A stretch of DNA of 33,709 nt from an uncultured Opitutia bacterium (GTDB lineage Bacteria > Verrucomicrobiota > Verrucomicrobiia > Opitutales > Opitutaceae): assembly GCA_903825285.1 (NCBI GenBank), contig CAIJZY010000040.1:1-33709 (forward strand), read 5' to 3'. The notes under the pieces are model-generated. The model was not told where the DNA came from. It was given only the letters and a program-made list of their open reading frames with translations, and made no database searches. Made by a program: the position numbers and the translations under genes. Position 1 is the stretch's first letter, and each line of letters opens with the position of its first letter. Of the stretch, positions 8,107 to 15,649 are shown one piece after another.

Positions 8107-8913
8107 TCAGCGTCCCGCCGCGCCAGCCGTGCGGACCTCCGCCATGGCGAGCGGCAGGACCTCGGCGATCCGCACCACCTCGCCCACGATGATCAGCGCC
8201 GGCAGGCCCGGCTCCGGCGTCAGCGTGGCCGCCGCGTCCAGGTCCGCGATCCGGACCGTCTGGTCGGGAAGCGTGGCCCGCGTCACGACCGCCACCGGCG
8301 TGCTGCCCGCGAGCCCGCCCGCGCGCAGTTCGGCCGCGATCACTTCGAGCCGCCGCCCGCCCATATAAATGCAGAGTGTCGCGCCCGTGCGCGCCAGCGC
8401 GCGCCAGTCCACTGATGCCGCGGGTGTCTTGCCGTGACATTCGTGGCCGGTCACGAACACGACCGCGGACGCGTATCCGCGCTGCGTGAGCGGAATTCCC
8501 GCCATCGCACCCGCAGCGGCGGCCGCCGTCACTCCCGGCACGATCTCAAAGGGAATCCCCGCCTCTGCCAGCACTCGGGCTTCCTCCCCGCCCCGGCCAA
8601 AAATCAGCGGATCCCCGCCTTTCAGCCGCACAATATGACGCCCTTGACCGGCCTCCCGGACCAGAATCTCGCCAATTTCCTCCTGCGAGGTGCAGTTCTT
8701 CCCCGCGCGCTTCCCGATGTAAATCCGGGTCGCCTCCGGCGGGCAGAAGTCCAGTAGCTCCGTATTCGCCAAGTCATCGTATACCACGACATCTGCCTCC
8801 ATCAGAGAATGTTGCCCGCGCAGCGTGATCAGATCGATCGCTCCTGGACCTGCGCCGACCAACGTCACCCGGCCGATTGCGTCATAGGACTGGATTGCTT
8901 CTTTACTGGACAT
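8107..8913 (-). CDS. cobA: Uroporphyrinogen-III C-methyltransferase (SUMT)
   Basis: 268 aa. Transfers two methyl groups from SAM to uroporphyrinogen III to give precorrin-2, the first step of the siroheme and cobalamin branch. Family motifs: VGAGPGAIDLITLRG (residues 19-33), RLKGGDPLIFGRGGEE (about 96-111), IVPGVTAAAAA and PLTQRG. There is no N-terminal precorrin-2 dehydrogenase/ferrochelatase part as in E. coli CysG; ferrochelation is supplied by the cbiX-like gene 6 bp downstream, and the dehydrogenase must lie elsewhere. It diverges from cysI across a 50-bp AT-rich intergenic region, so siroheme supply and its main user are probably co-regulated. Confidence 0.93.
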   Translation of the reverse strand: MSSKEAIQSYDAIGRVTLVGAGPGAIDLITLRGQHSLMEADVVVYDDLANTELLDFCPPEATRIYIGKRAGKNCTSQEEIGEILVREAGQGRHIVRLKGGDPLIFGRGGEEARVLAEAGIPFEIVPGVTAAAAAGAMAGIPLTQRGYASAVVFVTGHECHGKTPAASVDWRALARTGATLCIYMGGRRLEVIAAELRAGGLAGSTPVAVVTRATLPDQTVRIADLDAAATLTPEPGLPALIIVGEVVRIAEVLPLAMAEVRTAGAAGR

Positions 8914-8963
8914 TAATCCACTACATTAGTTCATTAGTCATTTAATCAACTATAAAGTACGCG
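8914..8963. promoter_or_regulatory. Divergent cobA/cysI promoter-operator
   Basis: A 50-bp strongly AT-rich gap in a GC-rich window. TATAAA (8951-8956) ends 7 nt before the cysI ATG, a good -10 box whose start site would fall on or next to the ATG. Related octamers CATTAATC (8911), CATTAGTT (8924), CATTAGTC (8932) and ATTTAATC (8940) suggest a repeated operator. AGTTCATT (8928-8935) also occurs before the Rrf2 gene (15049-15056). Promoter activity and operator role are inferred. Confidence 0.6.
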
Positions 8964-10679
8964 ATGCCCAACCCCTCTCTTGCCACTCCGACCAAGAACG
9001 AGCTCCTGAAACAGGAGATTCCGACCCTGGCCGGAAACATTGCCGGCACCCTGGCGGACCCGGTGGCTGATCGCTTCAGCGAGGATGACGAGCAGTTCCT
9101 CAAGTTTCACGGGGTCTACCAGCAGGACGACCGTGATCTCCGCAAAACGGGCAAGAAGTACATGATGATGATCCGTGGCCGGATCCCGGGTGGCGTGATG
9201 ACGGCGGCGCAGTGGATCGTGTTTGACGACCTCGCGACAAACTACGGCAACCAGACCCTGCGCCTCACGACGCGCCAGAGCATCCAGTTCCACGGGGTGC
9301 TCAAGTCCGGCCTCGGTGCGGTCATCCGGCACATCAACGAGTCGCTGCTTTCCACCCTCGCGGCCTGCGGCGACGTCAACCGCAACATCACCGCCTCGCC
9401 CACGCCCGCGTACACGCGCGCCCGCGAGCAGGTCTTTGCCGACAGCGTGCGCCTGGCGCATGCGCTCGCGCCGCAGACGCAGGCCTACCACAGCATCTGG
9501 ATCGAGAACGTGCAGCTGAACCTCGACGAGCCGGCGAACAAGGACTTCGTCGATCCGCTCTATGGCCGCACCTACCTGCCGCGGAAGTTCAAGGCGTCGT
9601 TCGTGATCCCGCCGGTGAACGACATGGACGTCTACACGAACGACCTCGGGTTCATCGCCGTGGTCGAGCAGGACGAGCTGATCGGCTACAACCTCGCGGT
9701 CGGCGGCGGTATGGGCCGCAGCCACGGCAACGTGCAGACCTTCCCGCGGCTGGCAGACGTCATCGGCTTCCTCCCGCCCGAGCAGGTGGTCGAGGTCGCC
9801 AAGGCCGTGCTCACGATCCACCGCGACTTCGGCGACCGCACCAACCGCAAGCACGCGCGGCTGAAGTACGTGGTCGAGGAGCAGGGCGTGCCGTGGCTGG
9901 TGGCGGAGATCAACCGTCGCATCGCGCGGCCCCTCGCCGGCGTGCGCCGCTTCGAGTTCACCACCACCGGCGATCGCTACGGCTGGCACCGCGCCATCGA
10001 CGGCTCGCTGTTCCTCACGCTGTTCGTGGAGACCGGCCGCATCAAGGACGCACCCGGTCACGCGATGAAGACGGCGCTGCGCCGGGTCGCGGAGAAGTTT
10101 CCGCACGTGGAGTTCCGGCTCACGGGCAACCAGAACGTCATCCTCGCGAACGTCCCCACCGCCGACCGCGCCGGCCTGACCGCGCTGCTCGCGGCGCACG
10201 GCGTGAAGGTGGACCAGCAGGCCTCGATACTCCACGCGGCCGCCATGGCCTGCCCCGCGCTGCCCACCTGCGGCCTGGCCCTTGCGGAGTCCGAGCGCAT
10301 GCTGCCCGGCCTCCTCGACCGCATCGAGAAGCTCGGCGGCGAGCTCGGCCTGGGCGGCGAGGAAATCGTCATCCGCTCCACCGGCTGCCCGAACGGCTGC
10401 GCTCGTCCCTACATGGCCGAGATCGCGTTCGTCGGCAAGGCGCCCGGCCGCTACCAGCTCTGGCTCGGCGGCAACGCCGCCGGCACGCGGCTCAACCGCG
10501 TGCACAAGGAAACCGTCAAGGACGCCGACATCGAGGCCGAGCTGCGTCCGCTGTTCACCCGCTGGAAGGAGGCGCGCACTGCCGGCGAGCGCTTCGGCGA
10601 CTTCGCCGCCCGCGTGCTCTGGCCGGAGACCGCCGCGGCCGCCGCCGCGGTCGCGGAACCCGGGATTCGGGATTCGTAA
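8964..10679 (+). CDS. cysI: Assimilatory sulfite reductase hemoprotein subunit
   Basis: 571 aa. Reduces sulfite to sulfide with siroheme and a 4Fe-4S cluster. Cluster cysteines Cys430, Cys436 (ACPALPTCGLAL), Cys475 and Cys479 (TGCPNGCARP) match the C-x5-C...C-x3-C pattern and nearly the numbering of E. coli CysI. The two sulfite-reductase repeats are present (e.g. LRLTTRQSIQFHG near 100-111). N-terminal start residues resemble CysI rather than plant-type ferredoxin enzymes, but no CysJ flavoprotein is in the window, so the electron donor is open. The last residues EPGIRDS and the stop codon fall in a repeated-word element (10660-10722). First gene of cysI-cysH-cysD-cysN. No Shine-Dalgarno is evident, and the transcript may be leaderless. 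Confidence 0.93.
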   Translation: MPNPSLATPTKNELLKQEIPTLAGNIAGTLADPVADRFSEDDEQFLKFHGVYQQDDRDLRKTGKKYMMMIRGRIPGGVMTAAQWIVFDDLATNYGNQTLRLTTRQSIQFHGVLKSGLGAVIRHINESLLSTLAACGDVNRNITASPTPAYTRAREQVFADSVRLAHALAPQTQAYHSIWIENVQLNLDEPANKDFVDPLYGRTYLPRKFKASFVIPPVNDMDVYTNDLGFIAVVEQDELIGYNLAVGGGMGRSHGNVQTFPRLADVIGFLPPEQVVEVAKAVLTIHRDFGDRTNRKHARLKYVVEEQGVPWLVAEINRRIARPLAGVRRFEFTTTGDRYGWHRAIDGSLFLTLFVETGRIKDAPGHAMKTALRRVAEKFPHVEFRLTGNQNVILANVPTADRAGLTALLAAHGVKVDQQASILHAAAMACPALPTCGLALAESERMLPGLLDRIEKLGGELGLGGEEIVIRSTGCPNGCARPYMAEIAFVGKAPGRYQLWLGGNAAGTRLNRVHKETVKDADIEAELRPLFTRWKEARTAGERFGDFAARVLWPETAAAAAAVAEPGIRDS

Positions 10680-10722
10680 TTCGCCCGGCCTCTCCTCCCC
10701 TCTTCCCAATTTCGAATCTCGA
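10660..10722. repeat. GGGATTCG-word inverted element overlapping cysI 3' end
   Basis: GGGATTCGGGATTCGTAATT (10662-10681) is answered downstream by CAATTTCGAATCTCG (10707-10721), which is close to the reverse complement of CGGGATTCGTAATTCG. A pyrimidine-rich spacer separates the arms. The element covers the final codons and TAA of cysI and fills the gap before cysH. Confidence 0.5.
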
Positions 10723-10731
10723 CCTCCGCCC

Positions 10732-11400
10732 ATGCCTCCGTCCGCCGACACCCTTGCCCGCTGGAACGCCGAGCTGCGCGACCACTCCCCGCGCGCGATC
10801 ATCCGCTGGGCCCTCGCGCACGCGCCGGGCCGCGCGATTGTCTCCACCAACTTCCGCCCGTACGAGGCCACCATCCTGCATGCGGCGGTCTCCGCGCAGC
10901 CGGACATCCCGGTCCTCTGGGTGGACCACGGCTACAACCGCGCCGCCACGTACCGCCACGCGCAGGAGCTCAAGGCCCGCCTCGGCCTCAACCTGAAGGC
11001 CTACCTGCCGCTGCTGACGCCCGCGCACCGCGATGCCCTGCACGGTCCCCTGCCCGATCTCGCGGACGAGGCGGGCCTGCAGCGCTTCAGCCGCGAGATG
11101 AAGCTCGAGCCCTTCCAGCGCGGCATGCGCGAGCTGGCGCCCGCCGTCTGGCTCACCGCCCTGCGCCGCGTGCAGAATCCCAACCGCGCCGGCCTCGACA
11201 TCGTCACCCACGACGCGAACTTCGGCACGCTCAAGGTCAGTCCGTTCTTCCACGCCACCGACGCCGAGCTCGACGCCTACCTGGCCGAGAACGGGCTCCC
11301 GAACGAGTGGGACTACTTTGATCCCGCCAAGGCCGACGAGAAACGCGAGTGCGGCCTGCACGCCGCGTGGGGTGGTCGGGCTGCGCACGGCGCCGCGTGA
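10732..11400 (+). CDS. cysH: Phosphoadenylyl-sulfate (PAPS) reductase-like protein
   Basis: 222 aa, adenine-nucleotide alpha-hydrolase fold. Reduces activated sulfate to sulfite using thioredoxin-type thiols. The nucleotide loop is STNFRPYEATILH (residues 38-50), followed by VLWVDHGYN where classical CysH has a DTG motif. The catalytic C-terminal KRECGLH holds the only cysteine (Cys207). Without the CC...CxxC cluster cysteines of APS reductases, it should be PAPS-type by the usual rule, yet no APS kinase is seen nearby. ATG 10732 is chosen because the long upstream extension of this frame reads into cysI. It lies 52 bp after cysI. Confidence 0.88.
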   Translation: MPPSADTLARWNAELRDHSPRAIIRWALAHAPGRAIVSTNFRPYEATILHAAVSAQPDIPVLWVDHGYNRAATYRHAQELKARLGLNLKAYLPLLTPAHRDALHGPLPDLADEAGLQRFSREMKLEPFQRGMRELAPAVWLTALRRVQNPNRAGLDIVTHDANFGTLKVSPFFHATDAELDAYLAENGLPNEWDYFDPAKADEKRECGLHAAWGGRAAHGAA

Positions 11401-11476
11401 CCCGAAACTTCGTCCTCTCCGTCGGCCCCGCGATGCTTTCCCGCTGATCGCCGGACCCAGCGATCCCAATCTTTCC

Positions 11477-12379
11477 GTGTCGAACTACCATCTAGACCAC
11501 TTGCAGTACCTCGAGACCGAGGCGATCCACATCATGCGCGAAGTCGCGGGCGAATTCGAGCGGCCCGCGCTGCTGTTCTCCGGCGGGAAGGACTCCATCT
11601 GCCTCCTGCGGCTCGCGGAGAAGGCATTCCGTCCGTCCGACCTGCCGATGCCGCTGCTGAACGTGGACACGGGCCATCATTTCCCCGAGCTGAACGCGTT
11701 CCGGGACCACCGCGCCCGCGAGCTCGGCACGCGGCTCATCATCCGCAAGGTCGAGGACGCCATCGCCGCCGGCATCGCGATCCCTGCGCCGGGCGAGATC
11801 AGCCGCAATCGCCTGCAGATCCCGACGCTGCTCGCCGCAATCGAGGAGTTCCGGTTCGATTGCTGCATCGGCGGCGCGCGCCGCGACGAGGAGAAGGCCC
11901 GGGCCAAGGAGCGCTTCTTCAGCTACCGCGACAGCTTCGGCCAGTGGGACCCGAAGAACCAGCGGCCCGAGATCTGGAACCTGTACAACGCGCGGCTCAA
12001 CCCCGGCGAGAACATGCGCGTCTTCCCGCTGAGCAACTGGACCGAGCAGGACGTCTGGGAGTACATCCGGCGCGAGCGGCTCGAGGTCCCCACCATCTAT
12101 TTCAGCCACCGCCGCGCCTGCGTCCGACGCCACGGCCAGTGGCTGCCCGTCAACGACCTCGTGCCGCCGAAACCCTCCGAGGAGGTCCGCGAGTTGGTCG
12201 TCCGCGTCCGCACCATCGGCGACATCATCAGCACCGGCATGGTCGAGTCGCCCGCTGACACCGTGGACGACATCATCACGGAAATCGCGGCTGCCAGAGT
12301 GACCGAGCGCGGCTCCCGCGCCGACGATCATTCGTCCGAAGCCGCCATGGAAGACCGGAAGAAGGCGGGATATTTCTGA
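11477..12379 (+). CDS. cysD: Sulfate adenylyltransferase subunit 2
   Basis: 300 aa. With CysN it forms APS from sulfate and ATP. The PP-loop motif SGGKDS (residues 35-40), NVDTGHHFPE, GGARRDEEKARAKER and RVFPLSNWTEQDVW are diagnostic, and the C-terminus MEDRKKAGYF matches the family end. GTG at 11477 is chosen because the protein then begins VSNYHLDHLQYLETEAIHIM, aligning with the E. coli start, and its length matches (302 aa). An in-frame ATG at 11318 lies inside cysH and would add 53 unrelated residues. It is separated from cysH by 76 bp. Confidence 0.93.
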   Translation: MSNYHLDHLQYLETEAIHIMREVAGEFERPALLFSGGKDSICLLRLAEKAFRPSDLPMPLLNVDTGHHFPELNAFRDHRARELGTRLIIRKVEDAIAAGIAIPAPGEISRNRLQIPTLLAAIEEFRFDCCIGGARRDEEKARAKERFFSYRDSFGQWDPKNQRPEIWNLYNARLNPGENMRVFPLSNWTEQDVWEYIRRERLEVPTIYFSHRRACVRRHGQWLPVNDLVPPKPSEEVRELVVRVRTIGDIISTGMVESPADTVDDIITEIAAARVTERGSRADDHSSEAAMEDRKKAGYF

Positions 12380-12422
12380 TGTGTCCGCCTTGATCCGCTC
12401 AGGCGGCAAAAAACTGATTTTC

Positions 12423-13796
12423 ATGTCTGTCGTCCCCTTCACAACTAACTCCCATCCCCGAACCGCGATCGCCGCGCCGCCGGTCGAATCTCGGCCAGCG
12501 GTCGATATACTCCGCTTTAACACCTGCGGAAGCGTCGACGACGGCAAGTCGACCCTCATCGGGCGGCTGCTGTACGACTCGAAGTCGCTGATGGAGGACC
12601 AGCTCGAGGCGCTGGAGCGCTCGGCGGACATCACGGGCGGCGGGCAGGTCAACCTGGCCAACCTCACCGACGGGCTGCGCGCCGAGCGCGAGCAGGGCAT
12701 CACCATCGACGTCGCTTACCGCTACTTCGCCACGCCGCGCCGGAAGTTCATCATCGCCGACACCCCGGGGCACATCCAGTACACGCGCAACATGGTGACC
12801 GGCGCCTCGACCGCGAACCTCGCGATCGTGCTGGTGGATGCGCGCGCCGGCCTGATCGAGCAGAGCCGCCGCCACACCTGCCTGACCGGACTACTGCGCA
12901 TTCCGCACCTGGTCGTCGCAGTGAACAAGATGGACCTCGTCGGCTGGAGCGAGGAGCGGTTCACCGCCATCCGCGCCGAGTTCGAGCAGTTCCTGCCCCG
13001 GCTCGGCATCCAGGATGTGAAGTTCATCCCCATCAGCGCCCTGCTTGGCGACAACGTCGTGGATGCCTCCGCGCACATGCCGTGGTATCCCGGCCCGACC
13101 CTGCTGCAGCACCTCGAGACCGTCCACATCGGGAGCGACTGGAACCTCCACGGCTTCCGCCTGCCGGTGCAGTGGGTGAACCGCCCGCACAGCCCCACCG
13201 ACCCGAACCTGCACGACTTCCGCGGGTTCAGCGGCCAGATCGCCGGCGGCATCGTCCGGGTCGGCCAGCCGGTCCTGGTTCTGCCCGGCGGTCAGACCAC
13301 CACGGTGAAGGAGATCCACACCTTTGACGGGCCCGTCGCCGAGGCGTTCTGCCCGCAGTCGGTCACGCTGCGGCTGGCGGATGACGTGGATGTCAGCCGC
13401 GGCCAGATGATCATCGGCCTCGACCACCTGCCCGGCGGATCCTGCGACCTGCGCGCCAACGTCTGCTGGATGCACCCGCGGGTGCTGCAGCCCGGCCGAA
13501 AATTCCTGCTGAAGCACACCACGCAGACCGTGCAGGCTGTCGTCACGGCGATCGAGCACCGCCTCGACATCAGCACCTACGAGACCGCGCCGGCGCCGGC
13601 CGGGCTCGCGCTCAACGACATCGGCGAGATCCGCCTGCGCACCGCGCGCCCGGTGTTCTTCGACGGCTACGAGCTCAACCGCCTGACCGGCTCCTTCATC
13701 CTGATCGAGCCCGGCACCCACGCCACCGTGGCCGCCGGCATGCTCCACGCCCCCACCGAGATCGTGCGTCCCGACTCCACCGATTTCGTCATCTGA
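12423..13796 (+). CDS. cysN: Sulfate adenylyltransferase subunit 1 (GTPase)
   Basis: 457 aa from ATG 12423; an in-frame GTG at 12381, one base after the cysD stop, would add 14 residues. GTP hydrolysis by CysN drives APS synthesis by CysD. G motifs: GSVDDGKST (about 36-44), DTPGH and NKMD, with switch region LRAEREQGITIDVAYRYF; EF-Tu-like domains 2 and 3 follow. The protein ends after domain 3, so no CysC kinase is fused, unlike many bacterial CysNC proteins. It is last in the cys operon; a small hairpin lies at 13821-13838. Confidence 0.93.
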   Translation: MSVVPFTTNSHPRTAIAAPPVESRPAVDILRFNTCGSVDDGKSTLIGRLLYDSKSLMEDQLEALERSADITGGGQVNLANLTDGLRAEREQGITIDVAYRYFATPRRKFIIADTPGHIQYTRNMVTGASTANLAIVLVDARAGLIEQSRRHTCLTGLLRIPHLVVAVNKMDLVGWSEERFTAIRAEFEQFLPRLGIQDVKFIPISALLGDNVVDASAHMPWYPGPTLLQHLETVHIGSDWNLHGFRLPVQWVNRPHSPTDPNLHDFRGFSGQIAGGIVRVGQPVLVLPGGQTTTVKEIHTFDGPVAEAFCPQSVTLRLADDVDVSRGQMIIGLDHLPGGSCDLRANVCWMHPRVLQPGRKFLLKHTTQTVQAVVTAIEHRLDISTYETAPAPAGLALNDIGEIRLRTARPVFFDGYELNRLTGSFILIEPGTHATVAAGMLHAPTEIVRPDSTDFVI

Positions 13797-13820
13797 CCCC
13801 GCCTGCAACCGACTTTGCCT

Positions 13821-13838
13821 GCCGCGCCTCCACGCGGC
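13821..13838. terminator. Stem-loop between convergent cysN and URO-D-like gene
   Basis: GCCGCG (13821-13826) pairs with CGCGGC (13833-13838) around a 6-nt loop in the 44-bp gap between two convergent genes. There is no T-tract on either strand, so termination activity is a guess from position. Confidence 0.35.
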
Positions 13839-13840
13839 GC

Positions 13841-14902
13841 TCAGTACCAGCCCTCATGCCACGCCGTCTCGTACATCGCGATGATGTTCTCCGTCGGCGT
13901 GACGGGCTGGATGTTGTGGCAGGGCGCAAGGATGTAGCCGCCGCCGGCGCCGAGCTGGCTCATGCAGTCGCGCACCTCGCGCCGCACGTCCTCGGGGCTG
14001 CCGTGCGGGAGCACGTCCTGGTTGTCCACGCCACCGTGGAAGCTGAGCTTCGCGCCGAAGTCCCGCTTTAGCCCGGGCATGTCCATGCCCGGGCACACGT
14101 GCTGGATCGGGTTGAGCATGTCCACGCCGACCTCGATCAGGTCGGGGATGATCCGCCGGATCGCGCCATCGTCGTGGTGCATCACCAGTGCCCCGGCCTG
14201 GTGCGCGAGGTCGATGAAGCGTTTTTGCATCGGCTTGAACCATTTTCGGTAGCAGGCCTCGCTGATCATCAGGTCGTGCTGCGAGCCGTAGTCGTCGGTC
14301 ACCTGGGTGAGATGGATCTTGCCGCGGCCGGCCTCGAAGAACCGGGTCGCGTAGTCCCAGCAGAACTGCTCGATGCGGCCGAGCATGTACGCGGTGAGCT
14401 CGGGCTCCGCGATGAGGTCCATGCAGCTCTGCTCCAGTCCGCGGATGTGGTTGTGCCAGTAGAACGGCGCGGTGTAGCAGCCCTCGATGGCGTGCTCCGG
14501 CCACGCGTCGCACTGCGCCTCGATCGTGGAAAAGTCGTACCAGTCCGCGCTCGGCCAGTTGAACGCCTCCAGCTCGGCCATCGTCGTCGCGTCCTTCAGC
14601 GCCCAGCCCACCGGTTCGCAGTAGCGGCCGGTGCCGTAGTCGATCTCGCGCACCGTCTGCCACCAGATCGGGACCTGCCGCAGGCCTCCGGGCAGCACGC
14701 GCTCGGTCGGGCCGATGTAGCGCGGCGTGACGCCCACGATCTTGTCGAGATGCAGCCGCGTCCAGACCTCGGGCTCCGTCGCCACGCCGAAGTGCGCCAG
14801 CAGGCGGTCGCGGATCTCGGGGGTCATCCAGATATCCAGTGGGATCCGGTCCGGTTTGCCGCGCCGGGTGGCGGTCAGGATGCGTTCGCGGGGAGTCATC
14901 AT
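13841..14902 (-). CDS. Uroporphyrinogen decarboxylase-family, methyltransferase-like protein
   Basis: 353 aa from the ATG-ATG pair at 14902/14899; a longer frame reaches 15079 but its extra N-terminus lacks similarity. URO-D superfamily barrel features: TPRERILTATRRGKPDRIPL at the N-terminus and, C-terminally, LVMHHDDGAI, SFHGGVDNQDVLPHG and GGGYILAPCHNIQPVTPTEN. Absence of the HemE MRQAGRY signature argues against heme synthesis. The His/Cys pattern is closer to MtaA/MtbA-type methyltransferase relatives, which are often found in corrinoid-linked demethylation. The substrate is unknown. It lies on the opposite strand inside the sulfur locus, divergent from the Rrf2 gene. Confidence 0.8.
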   Translation of the reverse strand: MMTPRERILTATRRGKPDRIPLDIWMTPEIRDRLLAHFGVATEPEVWTRLHLDKIVGVTPRYIGPTERVLPGGLRQVPIWWQTVREIDYGTGRYCEPVGWALKDATTMAELEAFNWPSADWYDFSTIEAQCDAWPEHAIEGCYTAPFYWHNHIRGLEQSCMDLIAEPELTAYMLGRIEQFCWDYATRFFEAGRGKIHLTQVTDDYGSQHDLMISEACYRKWFKPMQKRFIDLAHQAGALVMHHDDGAIRRIIPDLIEVGVDMLNPIQHVCPGMDMPGLKRDFGAKLSFHGGVDNQDVLPHGSPEDVRREVRDCMSQLGAGGGYILAPCHNIQPVTPTENIIAMYETAWHEGWY

Positions 14903-15062
14903 GGGATGTCCGGGCTTGCCGCCCGTGCCCCAAGTAACCAGCGGCCGCGATTCGGGACCAAGCGAAAAGGCCCCGACCGCAAGAAACGCGCAGCAATTTA
15001 CCAAGCATGCACAGCGCAGAAGGGGATTGCCCCTTTTCCCTCCCCTTGAGTTCATTTCTTGA
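14903..15062. promoter_or_regulatory. Divergent URO-D-like / rrf2 intergenic region
   Basis: A 160-bp gap between divergent genes. AAGGGG (15020-15025) and CCCCTT (15030-15035) form a hairpin with an ATTG loop followed by TT. AGTTCATT at 15049-15056, just before the rrf2 GTG, repeats an octamer from the cobA/cysI operator. No clear -10 box was found. Confidence 0.35.
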
Positions 15063-15476
15063 GTGAAGATCTCGGTCAAAGTCGACTACGCCTGTCGGGT
15101 GCTGGCGGAGATGGCCCGGCTCCACGGCTCGGGTGAGTTCACCCGCATCGAGCACCTGGCCGAGGTCGAGGCGGTGCCCGCGAACTTCCTCGCCCAGATT
15201 CTCTGCGAGCTCCGCGAGAACGGGCTCATCACGAGCAAGCGCGGCATCCAGGGCGGCTATGCGCTCGCGCGGGCGCCGGACCAGATCACGCTTTTCGACA
15301 TCATGAAGGCGATTGATGGCGAGCTGGTGGAGTTCAGCGGCAACCACCAGGGCCGCACCGGCCGCCGCATGCGGGAGGTCTGGACCGACCTGCGCGCCGC
15401 CGTGGAGGAGAAGGCCCGCAGCCGCACGCTCGAGAGCCTGGTCACCAAGAGCGGCAGCGAGATGTATCATATCTGA
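15063..15476 (+). CDS. Rrf2-family transcriptional regulator
   Basis: 137 aa, GTG start. Winged-helix Rrf2 pattern: MKISVKVDYACRVLAEMA, the recognition region IEHLAEVEAVPANFLAQILC, and the wing KRGIQGGYALARAPDQITLFDIM followed by KAIDG. The three clustered cysteines that bind Fe-S in IscR are absent; Cys appears only at 10 and 68. This favours a CymR-like regulator of sulfur and cysteine genes, consistent with cysE downstream and the cys operon upstream. Regulation of those genes is inferred from context, and a shared AGTTCATT octamer gives weak support. Confidence 0.85.
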   Translation: MKISVKVDYACRVLAEMARLHGSGEFTRIEHLAEVEAVPANFLAQILCELRENGLITSKRGIQGGYALARAPDQITLFDIMKAIDGELVEFSGNHQGRTGRRMREVWTDLRAAVEEKARSRTLESLVTKSGSEMYHI

Positions 15477-15493
15477 GCCGGGACGGCTCAGAT

Positions 15494-15627
15494 GGTTGAA
15501 AGCGGCTGGTTGAAAGTTGAAAGACCGAGGGCCTCCTTTTCGCTCTGACCAGATGGCCGCTGGAATTTTCGCGTCCTATTTGAATCCGCGGTTCGACCTT
15601 TCAGCTTTCACCCCTCAACTTTCCACC
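15494..15627. repeat. GTTGAAAG-word inverted element
   Basis: The left arm 15494-15526 (containing GGTTGAAAGTTGAAAG) and right arm 15595-15627 (containing CTTTCAGCTTTCACCCC) are imperfect inverted repeats, matching at 24 of 33 positions. They enclose 68 bp of unrelated sequence. The element fills most of the 173-bp gap between rrf2 and cysE. No transposase or coding sequence is present. Confidence 0.55.
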
Positions 15628-15649
15628 GCAGCCAGCCTGGCTGCCGGAC

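Noticed and set aside
12423-13796. CysNC bifunctional protein
   Set aside because: The protein ends after the third EF-Tu-like domain; there is no APS kinase P-loop downstream.
13841-14902. HemE (uroporphyrinogen decarboxylase proper)
   Set aside because: It lacks the HemE MRQAGRY motif, and the C-terminal His/Cys pattern is that of methyltransferase-like relatives.
14903-15079. N-terminal extension of the URO-D-like protein
   Set aside because: The extra 59 residues include no family similarity, and the frame crosses the start of the divergent Rrf2 gene.
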